Source: Nocardioidaceae bacterium
Lineage (GTDB): Bacteria; Actinomycetota; Actinomycetes; Propionibacteriales; Nocardioidaceae
NCBI GenBank assembly: GCA_020438665.1
Contig: JAGQUE010000152.1
Coordinates: 1 to 5,132, forward strand
DNA length: 5,132 bases
Direction: 5' to 3'
In this document: positions 1 to 5,132 of the stretch, piece after piece
How the letters are laid out: each line of letters opens with the position of its first letter
How positions within the stretch are numbered: position 1 is the first letter of the stretch
The notes under the pieces: generated by a model
The model's database searches: none
What the model saw: only the letters and a program-made list of their open reading frames with translations
What the model was told of the DNA's origin: nothing
Position numbers and translations under genes: made by a program

Positions 1-393
1 TTCCATCCCCGGTGCCCCGAGGCCGTGGCGACCTGCGGGTGGGAGGCACGCGACCTGCGGGCCCTGGTCGAGGACCACTGGACGGGCGTCCCGGCCGAGG
101 TCTTCGAGACCGAACGGGCAGCGCTGGGCGATCTCGCGGACCTCGGCGACCGCGACCGGGACCTGGCCGTGGTCGGCTCGCGGGACCCGGTGCGCACTCG
201 GGAGATGGTCGAGCAGATCAGGGGTGCCACGGCCGACGACCCGCTGTGGCACGGGGTGGACTCGGTGACGCCCGGTGAACGGGGGGTCGAGGTGCGCTTC
301 CGTCCGGCCGGGTGGCCCGGCCTGCGTCGTACGGGCGGCGTCGAGGTCGCGTGCGTGCACTATCCCGACGCGGGGGACCACGGGACGTCCTAG
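1..393 (+). CDS. Peptide ABC transporter ATP-binding protein, C-terminal end (5' end outside window)
   Basis: Frame 1 is open from the first base to TAG at 391-393 and gives 130 residues, so the gene begins upstream; the GTG at 25 is internal. Seen: the first residues read FHPRCP, then a second Cys seven residues after the first (C5 and C12). This matches the C-terminal motif of Opp/Dpp-type ATPases (oligo_HPY region), which follows the nucleotide-binding domain; none of the Walker or signature motifs falls inside the window. Known of the family: these cytoplasmic ATPases power uptake of oligopeptides, dipeptides or nickel, and the Cys motif has been linked to an iron-sulfur cluster in some members. 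Odd: about 118 residues follow C12, whereas most family members end within a few tens of residues. The tail is acidic at first (many D/E/R) and ends in short strand-like pieces (VEVRF, VEVACVHY). Substrate cannot be told from this fragment. The family call is fairly sure; the role of the tail is unknown. Confidence 0.75.
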   Translation, partial: FHPRCPEAVATCGWEARDLRALVEDHWTGVPAEVFETERAALGDLADLGDRDRDLAVVGSRDPVRTREMVEQIRGATADDPLWHGVDSVTPGERGVEVRFRPAGWPGLRRTGGVEVACVHYPDAGDHGTS

Positions 394-605
394 GAGTCGG
401 CTGCCCGGGCGACCGGACCCAATGACGTCCCGGCGTCATGGGGATCGTCAGGAAACCTCCGGACACGACGGTCCGGATCGCCCGCGCCGGGCTCGGTGTG
501 CTCGGGCCGCCCCGGACGGACAAGGGATCGTCGCGATGCCCCTCGTCGACCTCCCGGGGCTGCGTCGCATGGCGGTACGCGGTTCCTGCGGACTCCGCGC
601 CCCGG
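394..605. other. Intergenic region between convergent genes, several short hairpins
   Basis: This 212-base stretch separates the stop of the transporter ATPase from the stop of the membrane protein, so only transcription termination is expected. Short inverted repeats seen: ATGACG/CGTCAT at 422-439 with a 6-base loop; TCCGGAC/GTCCGGA at 458-477; GCCCG/CGGGC at 480-492 with a 3-base loop; GGGATCG pairing with CGAT-G-CCC at 524-541 with one bulged base; and CGCGG/CCGCG at 578-599 with a 12-base loop. None is followed by a clear T-run in either direction. Small open frames exist (for example ATG at 536 to TGA at 640) but lack a ribosome binding site and a consistent coding composition. Confidence 0.5.
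458..477. terminator. Possible terminator hairpin between convergent genes
   Basis: A perfect 7-bp stem, TCCGGAC and GTCCGGA, encloses the 6-base loop ACGACG, 64 bases past the stop of the transporter ATPase and about 130 bases past the stop of the convergent membrane protein. There is no T-tract on either side. Many actinobacterial terminators lack one, so position is the main argument. A 7-bp GC-rich repeat also arises easily by chance at this base composition. Confidence 0.22.
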
Positions 606-1313
606 CTAGGCGGCCGGGGTCGTGTTCGGGGACGACATGACGGCTGGCTCGTCGGCCGCGATCGTGGGCGGGTGGCCGCGCACGGCCCCGGCCGTCAGAA
701 CGCCACCGGCGACCACGGTGAGCAGCCCGGAGACCGCCTCCCACCACGGCCGCGCGTCATAGGAGCCGACGGCGTAGGTGAACCCGGCCACCAACGGGCT
801 GGCCATGACGAGGCTCAGCGCCGCCGCTCGGGCCGAGCCCTGCGCGGCGACGGCCAGCCCGATGAACAGCGCGGGAGGGAGCAGGACCCATGCCAGGAGT
901 GTGGCACCGCCGGCGAGGGGAGGGACGACGACTCCGGCGGCCGAAGAGCGGAGCGTGGCCACCCCGGCGTTCGTGACTGTCAGTACCGTGGCCAGCGTCG
1001 CTGCCAGGGTGACGAAGCCGGGCCGCCGCCCGAGGAGCGCCTGCGGAAGCGCCAGGACGGCAAGGGCCAGCGCCAGCATTGACCATGCGGCGAGGGTGGC
1101 AGCGGCTCCGACCGGGTGCCACGGGGCGGTGGGCGCGATGAAGTCGTAGAGATGGTCCTGCCGGACGAGGCACGTGGCGGCGTCACCGTCACCCCAGGCG
1201 CAAGCGCCCGCCCAGCGCTGGGCGGATGCCGCGAGCATCAGCGTCCCGGACACGCCCAGGGCCAGCCCGGTCATCCATGCCACCATCGGGTGCGTCGCCA
1301 TCGCGGACCCCAT
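606..1313 (-). CDS. Six-helix integral membrane protein of unknown function
   Basis: I do not recognise a family. The 235-residue product has about six hydrophobic segments (roughly residues 11-31, 70-91, 99-120, 131-156, 160-182 and 191-211) and a Pro/Thr/Ser-rich polar tail. The loop between helices 1 and 2 (about 32-69) is the most distinctive part: it has two cysteines (C38, C48) that could form a disulfide if the loop faces outward, followed by the polar/aromatic stretch RQDHLYDFIAP and then PWHPVG. Start choice is uncertain. GGAG (minus strand, 1317-1314) directly abuts the ATG at 1313, which is too close. The second ATG at 1301-1299 (residue 5) has GGGG six bases upstream and GGAG twelve bases upstream, so a 231-residue product is equally likely. 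The gene follows mraY in the same direction after 64 bases and may share its transcript. A role in the cell envelope is only a guess from that neighbour. Confidence 0.72.
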   Translation of the reverse strand: MGSAMATHPMVAWMTGLALGVSGTLMLAASAQRWAGACAWGDGDAATCLVRQDHLYDFIAPTAPWHPVGAAATLAAWSMLALALAVLALPQALLGRRPGFVTLAATLATVLTVTNAGVATLRSSAAGVVVPPLAGGATLLAWVLLPPALFIGLAVAAQGSARAAALSLVMASPLVAGFTYAVGSYDARPWWEAVSGLLTVVAGGVLTAGAVRGHPPTIAADEPAVMSSPNTTPAA

Positions 1314-1348
1314 CTCCAGTCACGAGTGTGAGACACGCGGACACACGA

Positions 1349-1372
1349 CCGCAACCGATGGTGGCCGCAACC
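1349..1372. repeat. 8-bp direct repeat in the gap between mraY and the membrane protein
   Basis: CCGCAACC occurs at 1349-1356 and again at 1365-1372, a spacing of 16 bases between starts. It lies just after the mraY stop (1380-1378) and upstream of the membrane-protein start. The remainder of the 64-base gap shows only a weak GTGT/ACAC repeat (1326-1336) and no strong promoter or terminator. The repeat could be an operator half-site pair or simple chance. Confidence 0.2.
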
Positions 1373-1377
1373 CCGGC

Positions 1378-2466
1378 TCAGATCAGCCAGGCGGCATAGA
1401 AGGCGCCCAGCCCGGTGGCGACGAAGAGGCCGGCGATGACCCAGAACCGGATCACCACGTTGGCCTCGTCCCAGCCGACGTGCTCGAAGTGGTGGTGGAT
1501 CGGCGTGATCCGGAAGATGCGGCGACCCGTCCCCGTGAGCCGTCGGCTGAGCTTGAAGTAGCCCACCTGGAGGAGCACGGACACGGTCTCGAACACGAAG
1601 ACTCCGCCGATGACGGCCATCAGCACCTCGGTGCGCGACATGATCGCCAGCCCGGCGAGGGCGCCGCCGATGGCGAGCGAGCCGACATCACCCATGATGA
1701 TGTCGGCCGGCTTGGCGTTCCACCACAGGAAGCCGAGGCAGGCGCCGGTGATCGCCGCTGCGAAGACCGCGAGGTCCAAGGGGTCGCGAACGGTGTAGCA
1801 CTGCGACGCCACGACCGTGGGCCGGGACGACCCGCACAGCTGGTTGTTCTGCCAGACGTTCACGATGGTGTAGGCGCCGAAGACCATCGCGGAGATGCCC
1901 GTCAGCAGCCCGTCGGCGCCGTCGGTGAGGTTGGCGGCGTTGGAGGTCGCCGTGACGATGAACCAGATGACCACCAGGACGACGACCAGCGGCAGCTTGA
2001 TCCCCCAGTCGTGGGTCACCGAGATGTGGTCCGGCGAGGCGGGACGGACCTGGTTCTCGTCGGCGAACAGGGTGGTTGCCAGCACACCGAACACCACCGC
2101 GACGACCGTCTGGCCGGCCATCTTGGCGCCGCTCCGCAGGCCCTGGTTGTGCTGGCGATAGACCTTGATGTAGTCGTCGAGGAACCCCACCGCGCCACAG
2201 CCGGCGAGGAGCAGGAGCAACAGCCAGGCGCTCGCACTAGGTCGGCTCCCGGTCGTCAGTGTCGCGACGAGGTAGGAGGCCGTCGCGACCAGCACGATCA
2301 CCGTCCCGCCCATCGTGGGAGTGCCGCGCTTCACGTGGTGGGTCGTCGGGCCGTCGTCGCGGATCGGCTGTCCGAAGCCGTGACGGGTGAACCACCCGAT
2401 CGCAAGGCGGGTCCCCAGCAACGTGCAGACCAGGGCGAGCGCCCCGCTCAGCACGATGGCACGCAT
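1378..2466 (-). CDS. mraY: Phospho-N-acetylmuramoyl-pentapeptide transferase (MraY, lipid I synthesis)
   Basis: MraY moves phospho-MurNAc-pentapeptide from UDP onto undecaprenyl phosphate in the inner membrane, giving lipid I and UMP, the first membrane step of peptidoglycan synthesis. The product has 362 residues, the usual length, with about ten hydrophobic segments. Family motifs seen: HHVKRGTPTMGG (43-54), FLDDYIK with the Mg-site aspartates D97/D98, NLTDGADGL (179-187), MGDVGSL with D260, and PIHHHFE with H324-H326. All expected catalytic residues are therefore present. Departures from the common pattern as I recall it: A178 before NLTDG, A184 where DGLDGL is usual, and V261 where MGDTGS is usual. 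The loop at about 204-226 carries C211 and C223, a possible disulfide. The ATG at 2466 has a good GGAGG eight bases upstream. Context is odd: murF does not precede it and murD/ftsW do not follow, as they do in standard division/cell-wall clusters, so this may be a second copy. The enzyme-family assignment is very sure; essential versus accessory status is unknown. Confidence 0.95.
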   Translation of the reverse strand: MRAIVLSGALALVCTLLGTRLAIGWFTRHGFGQPIRDDGPTTHHVKRGTPTMGGTVIVLVATASYLVATLTTGSRPSASAWLLLLLLAGCGAVGFLDDYIKVYRQHNQGLRSGAKMAGQTVVAVVFGVLATTLFADENQVRPASPDHISVTHDWGIKLPLVVVLVVIWFIVTATSNAANLTDGADGLLTGISAMVFGAYTIVNVWQNNQLCGSSRPTVVASQCYTVRDPLDLAVFAAAITGACLGFLWWNAKPADIIMGDVGSLAIGGALAGLAIMSRTEVLMAVIGGVFVFETVSVLLQVGYFKLSRRLTGTGRRIFRITPIHHHFEHVGWDEANVVIRFWVIAGLFVATGLGAFYAAWLI

Positions 2467-2474
2467 CAGGTCCC

Positions 2475-2479
2475 CCTCC
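2475..2479 (-). promoter_or_regulatory. Ribosome binding site of mraY
   Basis: On the minus strand GGAGG (2479-2475) is followed by eight bases (GGGACCTG) and the ATG at 2466-2464. This is the strongest Shine-Dalgarno match in the window and supports the chosen mraY start. It falls within a minus-strand reading that would end in TGA at 2468-2466, overlapping this ATG. Confidence 0.75.
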
Positions 2480-2483
2480 GGTC

Positions 2484-2788
2484 ATGGCCACCGCAAGCGA
2501 TACGCACGGCGACGTCGTCATTGTGGACGTCCAGCACCGGCGCCCCACCGGCGACACTCCCGACGGGGTGTCGCACCTCGCGGCCCCGTCCTGGCCCTCG
2601 CCGGCGGTGTGCTCGGCCTGCTCTCCCACGGGCTCCCGGTGACGTGGGACGACCAGAGCCGACAGCGCGCCGTCGAGGCCGCGGTCGCGGTCGAGCAGGA
2701 GCATGTGAAGGCGAGTGACGAGGCGCTCCGCAGGCTCCGGGGGCAGGCGGGCCTCAGGCGTAGCGGACGCAGCGGTCGGCGCTGGTGA
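2484..2788 (+). pseudogene. Probable frameshifted small gene (about 101 residues if repaired)
   Basis: No recognisable family. From ATG 2484 the frame is open to TGA at 2640-2642 (52 residues); from about 2576 the coding-like composition moves to the frame one base earlier, which stays open to TGA at 2786-2788. By hand count the wobble position is about 88% G/C in the first part and about 90% in the second, with roughly half G/C at position two, the pattern of real genes here. Restoring one C in the run at 2584-2587 joins both parts into about 101 residues: a polar N-terminus (GDVVIVDVQHRRPTGDTPDG), a hydrophobic stretch (VLALAGGVLGLLSHGLPV), then a charged, helix-like C-terminus (EQEHVKASDEALRRLRG). 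Against it: there is no clear ribosome binding site, its start is 17 bases from the divergent mraY start, and it overlaps the fdhD 3' end by 35 bases. The rival is a minus-strand gene broken at the same spot, ending TGATG into mraY; its product is His/Arg/Gly-rich and looks more like a shadow. A sequencing error is also possible. Confidence 0.38.
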
Positions 2789-3617
2789 AGCCATAGAGGG
2801 CGAGGCCGGCGTGGCGCGCGAGCTGGACCGACAGGCTGGTGGGAGCGCCGACAGCGACGAGGGACCCCATGCCGGTGGCCACGGCCTTCTGGACGAGCTC
2901 GAAGCCGGCCCGCCCGCTGATCACCAGGCAGGCCGTCGCGGCGGACTCACCAGCGAGGACCCGCGAGCCGATGACCTTGTCGACGGCGTTGTGACGGCCC
3001 ACGTCCTCGCGAACCGCCAGGCAGGCACCGTCGGCGGTGAACAGCCCTGCCGCATGGACGCCACCGGTGCGGGCGAAGGTGGTCTGCTGCTCCCGGAGCA
3101 GCCCGGGCAGGCGGCGTACGACGTCAGCCGGGGGCAGCGAGCCGGCCCAGGGAGAGGCGTGGGGGACGTCGAGCACGTCGGCGATGGAGTCCTTGCCGCA
3201 CACGCCGCATGCGGAGCCGGCGCCATAGGAGCCGTGGCGGTGGCCCGGGTCACGGGCCGGGGGGGCGGCGAGGGTCACCGTGACGACGTTGAACTCCTGC
3301 TCGGGAGTCAGGTCGGCGTCGGTGCAGTAGGCCACCGTGCGCAGGCCGGCGTCCGGCACCAGCCCCTCGGCGAGGGCATAGCCGGCGGCGAGCTCGAAGT
3401 CGCTGCCTGGCGTCCGCATGGTCACCCAGATCCGCTGGGCGGCCGCGCCCGGCCAGGCCAGCCGCAGCTCCAGAGGCTCCTCGGTGGCGATCCGGTCCTC
3501 CCGTGGCGTCTCGGCAGCGTCGGTCATCTCCGTGACCCGCGTGCGCGTGGTCGGGCCCGGCCGCCGAGGCCTGAGCCCGGGGTCGGCCACCGGGTCGGTC
3601 AGCGGGTCGACGGTCAT
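2754..3617 (-). CDS. fdhD: Formate dehydrogenase accessory sulfurtransferase FdhD
   Basis: FdhD is a cytoplasmic protein that passes sulfur, taken from a cysteine desulfurase, to the molybdenum (bis-MGD) cofactor before its insertion into formate dehydrogenase. The product has 287 residues, normal for the family. Seen in order: EEPLEL (46-51), VTMRTPGSDFELAAG (65-79), the CGVCGK loop with the sulfur-carrying cysteines C137 and C140, TGGVHAAGLF (184-193), REDVGRHNAVDKVIG (203-217), SGRAGFELVQKA (234-245) and GAPTSLSVQLA (257-267). The motif set is complete. The start is ATG 3617, whose last bases overlap the upstream pepN stop. The open frame runs further upstream to 3890, but only antiparallel to nothing new: that part lies inside pepN in another frame. 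M31 (3527) is a possible alternative, since residues 1-30 are a Pro/Arg-rich extension not needed for the family fold. No formate dehydrogenase, molybdenum-cofactor or desulfurase gene is in the window. Confidence 0.94.
   Translation of the reverse strand: MTVDPLTDPVADPGLRPRRPGPTTRTRVTEMTDAAETPREDRIATEEPLELRLAWPGAAAQRIWVTMRTPGSDFELAAGYALAEGLVPDAGLRTVAYCTDADLTPEQEFNVVTVTLAAPPARDPGHRHGSYGAGSACGVCGKDSIADVLDVPHASPWAGSLPPADVVRRLPGLLREQQTTFARTGGVHAAGLFTADGACLAVREDVGRHNAVDKVIGSRVLAGESAATACLVISGRAGFELVQKAVATGMGSLVAVGAPTSLSVQLARHAGLALYGFTSADRCVRYA
3614..3617 (-). promoter_or_regulatory. ATGA stop/start overlap coupling pepN to fdhD
   Basis: On the minus strand the bases ATGA contain both the fdhD start (ATG, 3617-3615) and the pepN stop (TGA, 3616-3614). 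Only a weak GGGG (3628-3625), seven bases before the ATG, could serve as a ribosome binding site. Translation of fdhD therefore probably depends on ribosomes finishing pepN, and both genes should be on one transcript. Confidence 0.7.
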
Positions 3618-5132
3618 GCGGAGGCCCCGAACGCCTTCCGGATCCGGAGCCGACGCTCCACCGCGTCGGTCTGGTCGACCACCATCCGGCGGATGCCCGG
3701 GTCGACCGACTCGTCCGCCAGGAGGGCCCGGGCCCGCTCGAGGGTCGCCTCGCTGACCGCAGTGATCGGGAAGAACTCGCCGGCGGACTCGGCGAGCACC
3801 CAGCCCTGGCGTACGGCGGCGGTGCCGGCGACCTCGGCGAAATAGCGCTCGGCGTAGTCCGCCGTGAGCTCCTCCTGCCCGGGGCGCCACAAGCCGATCG
3901 CCGCCGCCTCGAGGTCATAGTTGGGCGCGTCGAGCTCGCCGGTGAAGTGCTGCCACGCCCAGGCCTTGGCCTCGGGGTCGGGGAGCGAGCAGACAGCGCG
4001 CACATGGGCGACGTGGGACTCCGCGGTGCGTTGCTGCTCGAGATGGTCCTTGAGCTCGTCGCGGTCGGTCGCGCCCAGCTCGGCCAGCCGCCCGAGGACG
4101 AGCCACCGCAGGTCGAGGTCGACGTCGACACCGTCGGGCAGCTCGGCGCCGGTGAGCCAGCCGCGCAGCACACCGGAGTCCCGGCCGGTCGCGACCGCAA
4201 CGCGGAACGCTGCCAGCTGGAGCTCCGAGCCGGCCGTGGCTGTTGCGGCCCGGGTGCGCGCGGCGAGGTGGATGCGGTCGAGGATCGCGGGGCCGGCCAC
4301 GGACGCGAGCCGGTCGACGGACCGCCGGACGATCGTCACCGCAGCGTCGCTCGTCTCGGTCGGCAGGGCGGCCGCCATCACGTCGACGAGCGAGCGGGGG
4401 GAGAGCGCCGCGTCGTGGAAGCTGCTCATCAGCGCCGTCCAGACGCCCGCGCGCAGGGCCGTGTCCGCGAGCGTCGGCATCAAGGCCGTCAGCATGCAGG
4501 CGGATGTCTCGTCGACGTGGGTCACCGCCCAGGTGTCGGCATAGGGGTCGACGAGGACGGCGGACCCGGCCGGCGCGACGACGGGCTGGGCCTCGTCCTC
4601 GATCTCGACGTCCTGGGTCACCCACCCGTCGCGATCGCCGACGGCGATGCGGCACGCGTGACTGCGGCGGCTCGGGTGGTCGGCCGGCGGAGTGCGGCGC
4701 AGGACGCCGGCGGTGCGGTCATAGGACAGCAGGTCGACGCCCGCCGACATCAGCCACCCGTCGGTGAAGTCCGCCAGATCGGTGCCGCTGGCGCGCTCCC
4801 ACGAGGAGACCAGGTCGGCCATGGTGGCGTTGCCGAAGAAGTGGCGCTCGAAGTGGTCGACCGTACCGCCGAGGAACGCCTCGTCTCCCAGCCGGGTGGC
4901 GAGCTGACGCAGGATCGCCGAACCCTTCATATAGGAGATGCCGTCGAAGTTCTGGAGCGCCGTCGACGCGTCCTCGGCCCCGTTGCCGGCGACCGGGTGA
5001 GTGCTGGGGGCCCGGTCGGCGACCAGCCCCCACTGGCGGCGGGCATAGCCGTGGTCCTCCCACGCGTCGGCGTACTGCGTCGCGTCGGCGGTGACACGGA
5101 CGCCGAGGTACTCGGCGAACGACTCGTTGAGC
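3614..5132 (-). CDS. pepN: Aminopeptidase N, M1 zinc metallopeptidase (N-terminal part outside window)
   Basis: The minus-strand frame is open from the window edge (first complete codon at 5131) to TGA at 3616-3614, giving 505 C-terminal residues of a family whose actinobacterial members are about 850 long. Seen: LNESFAEYLG at the start, where the first Glu (residue 3) is the third zinc ligand of M1 peptidases; the HExxH helix lies just beyond the edge. STHPV follows, then FDGISYMKG, whose Tyr (residue 67) is the conserved transition-state-stabilising tyrosine. ADFTDGWL (about 120-127) closes the catalytic part, followed by a strand-rich section and a long helical ERAP1-like C-terminal domain to the end. 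The enzyme removes N-terminal amino acids from peptides, normally in the cytoplasm, supporting peptide turnover. The ATG at 4930 (MKGSAI) is internal, not the start, because homology runs straight through it. fdhD is coupled downstream. No frameshift or missing motif is visible in the part present. Confidence 0.94.
   Translation of the reverse strand, partial: LNESFAEYLGVRVTADATQYADAWEDHGYARRQWGLVADRAPSTHPVAGNGAEDASTALQNFDGISYMKGSAILRQLATRLGDEAFLGGTVDHFERHFFGNATMADLVSSWERASGTDLADFTDGWLMSAGVDLLSYDRTAGVLRRTPPADHPSRRSHACRIAVGDRDGWVTQDVEIEDEAQPVVAPAGSAVLVDPYADTWAVTHVDETSACMLTALMPTLADTALRAGVWTALMSSFHDAALSPRSLVDVMAAALPTETSDAAVTIVRRSVDRLASVAGPAILDRIHLAARTRAATATAGSELQLAAFRVAVATGRDSGVLRGWLTGAELPDGVDVDLDLRWLVLGRLAELGATDRDELKDHLEQQRTAESHVAHVRAVCSLPDPEAKAWAWQHFTGELDAPNYDLEAAAIGLWRPGQEELTADYAERYFAEVAGTAAVRQGWVLAESAGEFFPITAVSEATLERARALLADESVDPGIRRMVVDQTDAVERRLRIRKAFGASA

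Noticed and set aside
536..640. Small plus-strand frame of 34 residues in the convergent gap
   Set aside because: It has no ribosome binding site, runs into the opposing gene, and its composition is not clearly coding.
438..1082. Plus-strand open frame (214 residues) opposite the membrane protein
   Set aside because: Most of it is antisense to the membrane protein, and the start has no ribosome binding site. The minus-strand product has six clear hydrophobic segments.
1174..2718. Long plus-strand open frame (514 residues) opposite mraY
   Set aside because: It is an antisense shadow of mraY: the product is rich in Asp, His, Gly and Arg with no motif, while the opposite strand encodes all MraY motifs.
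1378..2788. mraY plus neighbours as an antibiotic self-resistance or new defence cassette
   Set aside because: No biosynthetic, transport, toxin, nuclease or regulatory partner is present; the idea rests only on the gene's location.
2715..3845. Plus-strand open frame (376 residues) opposite fdhD and the end of pepN
   Set aside because: It is a Gly/Arg/Ala-rich shadow; the minus strand carries the complete FdhD motif set here.
3618..3890. Upstream extension of fdhD to 3890
   Set aside because: These 91 residues lie inside pepN in a different frame and are Gly/Arg-rich; the family fold begins after the ATG at 3617.
3250..4200. Minus-strand open frame (316 residues) spanning pepN and fdhD in another frame
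   Set aside because: It crosses the junction of two real genes, is Arg/Pro/Ser-rich and has no family resemblance.
3915..4655. Minus-strand open frame (246 residues) inside pepN
   Set aside because: It is an out-of-frame reading of pepN, dominated by Arg, typical of high-GC shadows.

Overview
The window comes from a high-GC Actinomycetota genome. Wobble positions of the recognisable genes are strongly G/C, and the MraY, FdhD, PepN and peptide-transporter ATPase sequences all have an actinobacterial look. I cannot fix the genus. No rRNA, tRNA, CRISPR array, insertion sequence, phage gene or attachment site is visible.

Layout, left to right. Positions 1-393 (+) hold the 3' end of a peptide (Opp/Dpp-type) ABC transporter ATP-binding protein, recognised from its C-terminal Cys/His-Pro motif and carrying an unusually long tail. 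Positions 394-605 lie between convergent gene ends; they contain a few short GC-rich hairpins and no convincing gene. Everything certain to the right is on the minus strand, read right to left: the C-terminal 505 residues of an M1 aminopeptidase N (pepN, 5132-3614), fdhD (3617-2754, start overlapping the pepN stop as ATGA), mraY (2466-1378) and a six-helix membrane protein of unknown function (1313-606).

Between mraY and fdhD (about 2484-2788) is a stretch with coding-like base composition whose reading frame is broken, apparently by one missing base at a CCCC run (2584-2587). It reads best as a frameshifted small plus-strand gene. A minus-strand reading whose stop would overlap the mraY start (TGATG) cannot be excluded.

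How the genes fit together. PepN (peptide degradation) and FdhD (sulfur transfer to the molybdenum cofactor of formate dehydrogenase) are probably translationally coupled, although no functional link is obvious. MraY makes lipid I for peptidoglycan synthesis. It sits here without the cell-division and cell-wall genes (murF, murD, ftsW, murG) that normally flank it, so it is either a relocated or a second copy. This is the most interesting point in an otherwise ordinary chromosomal region. I found no evidence for a new defence, mobile or biosynthetic system.
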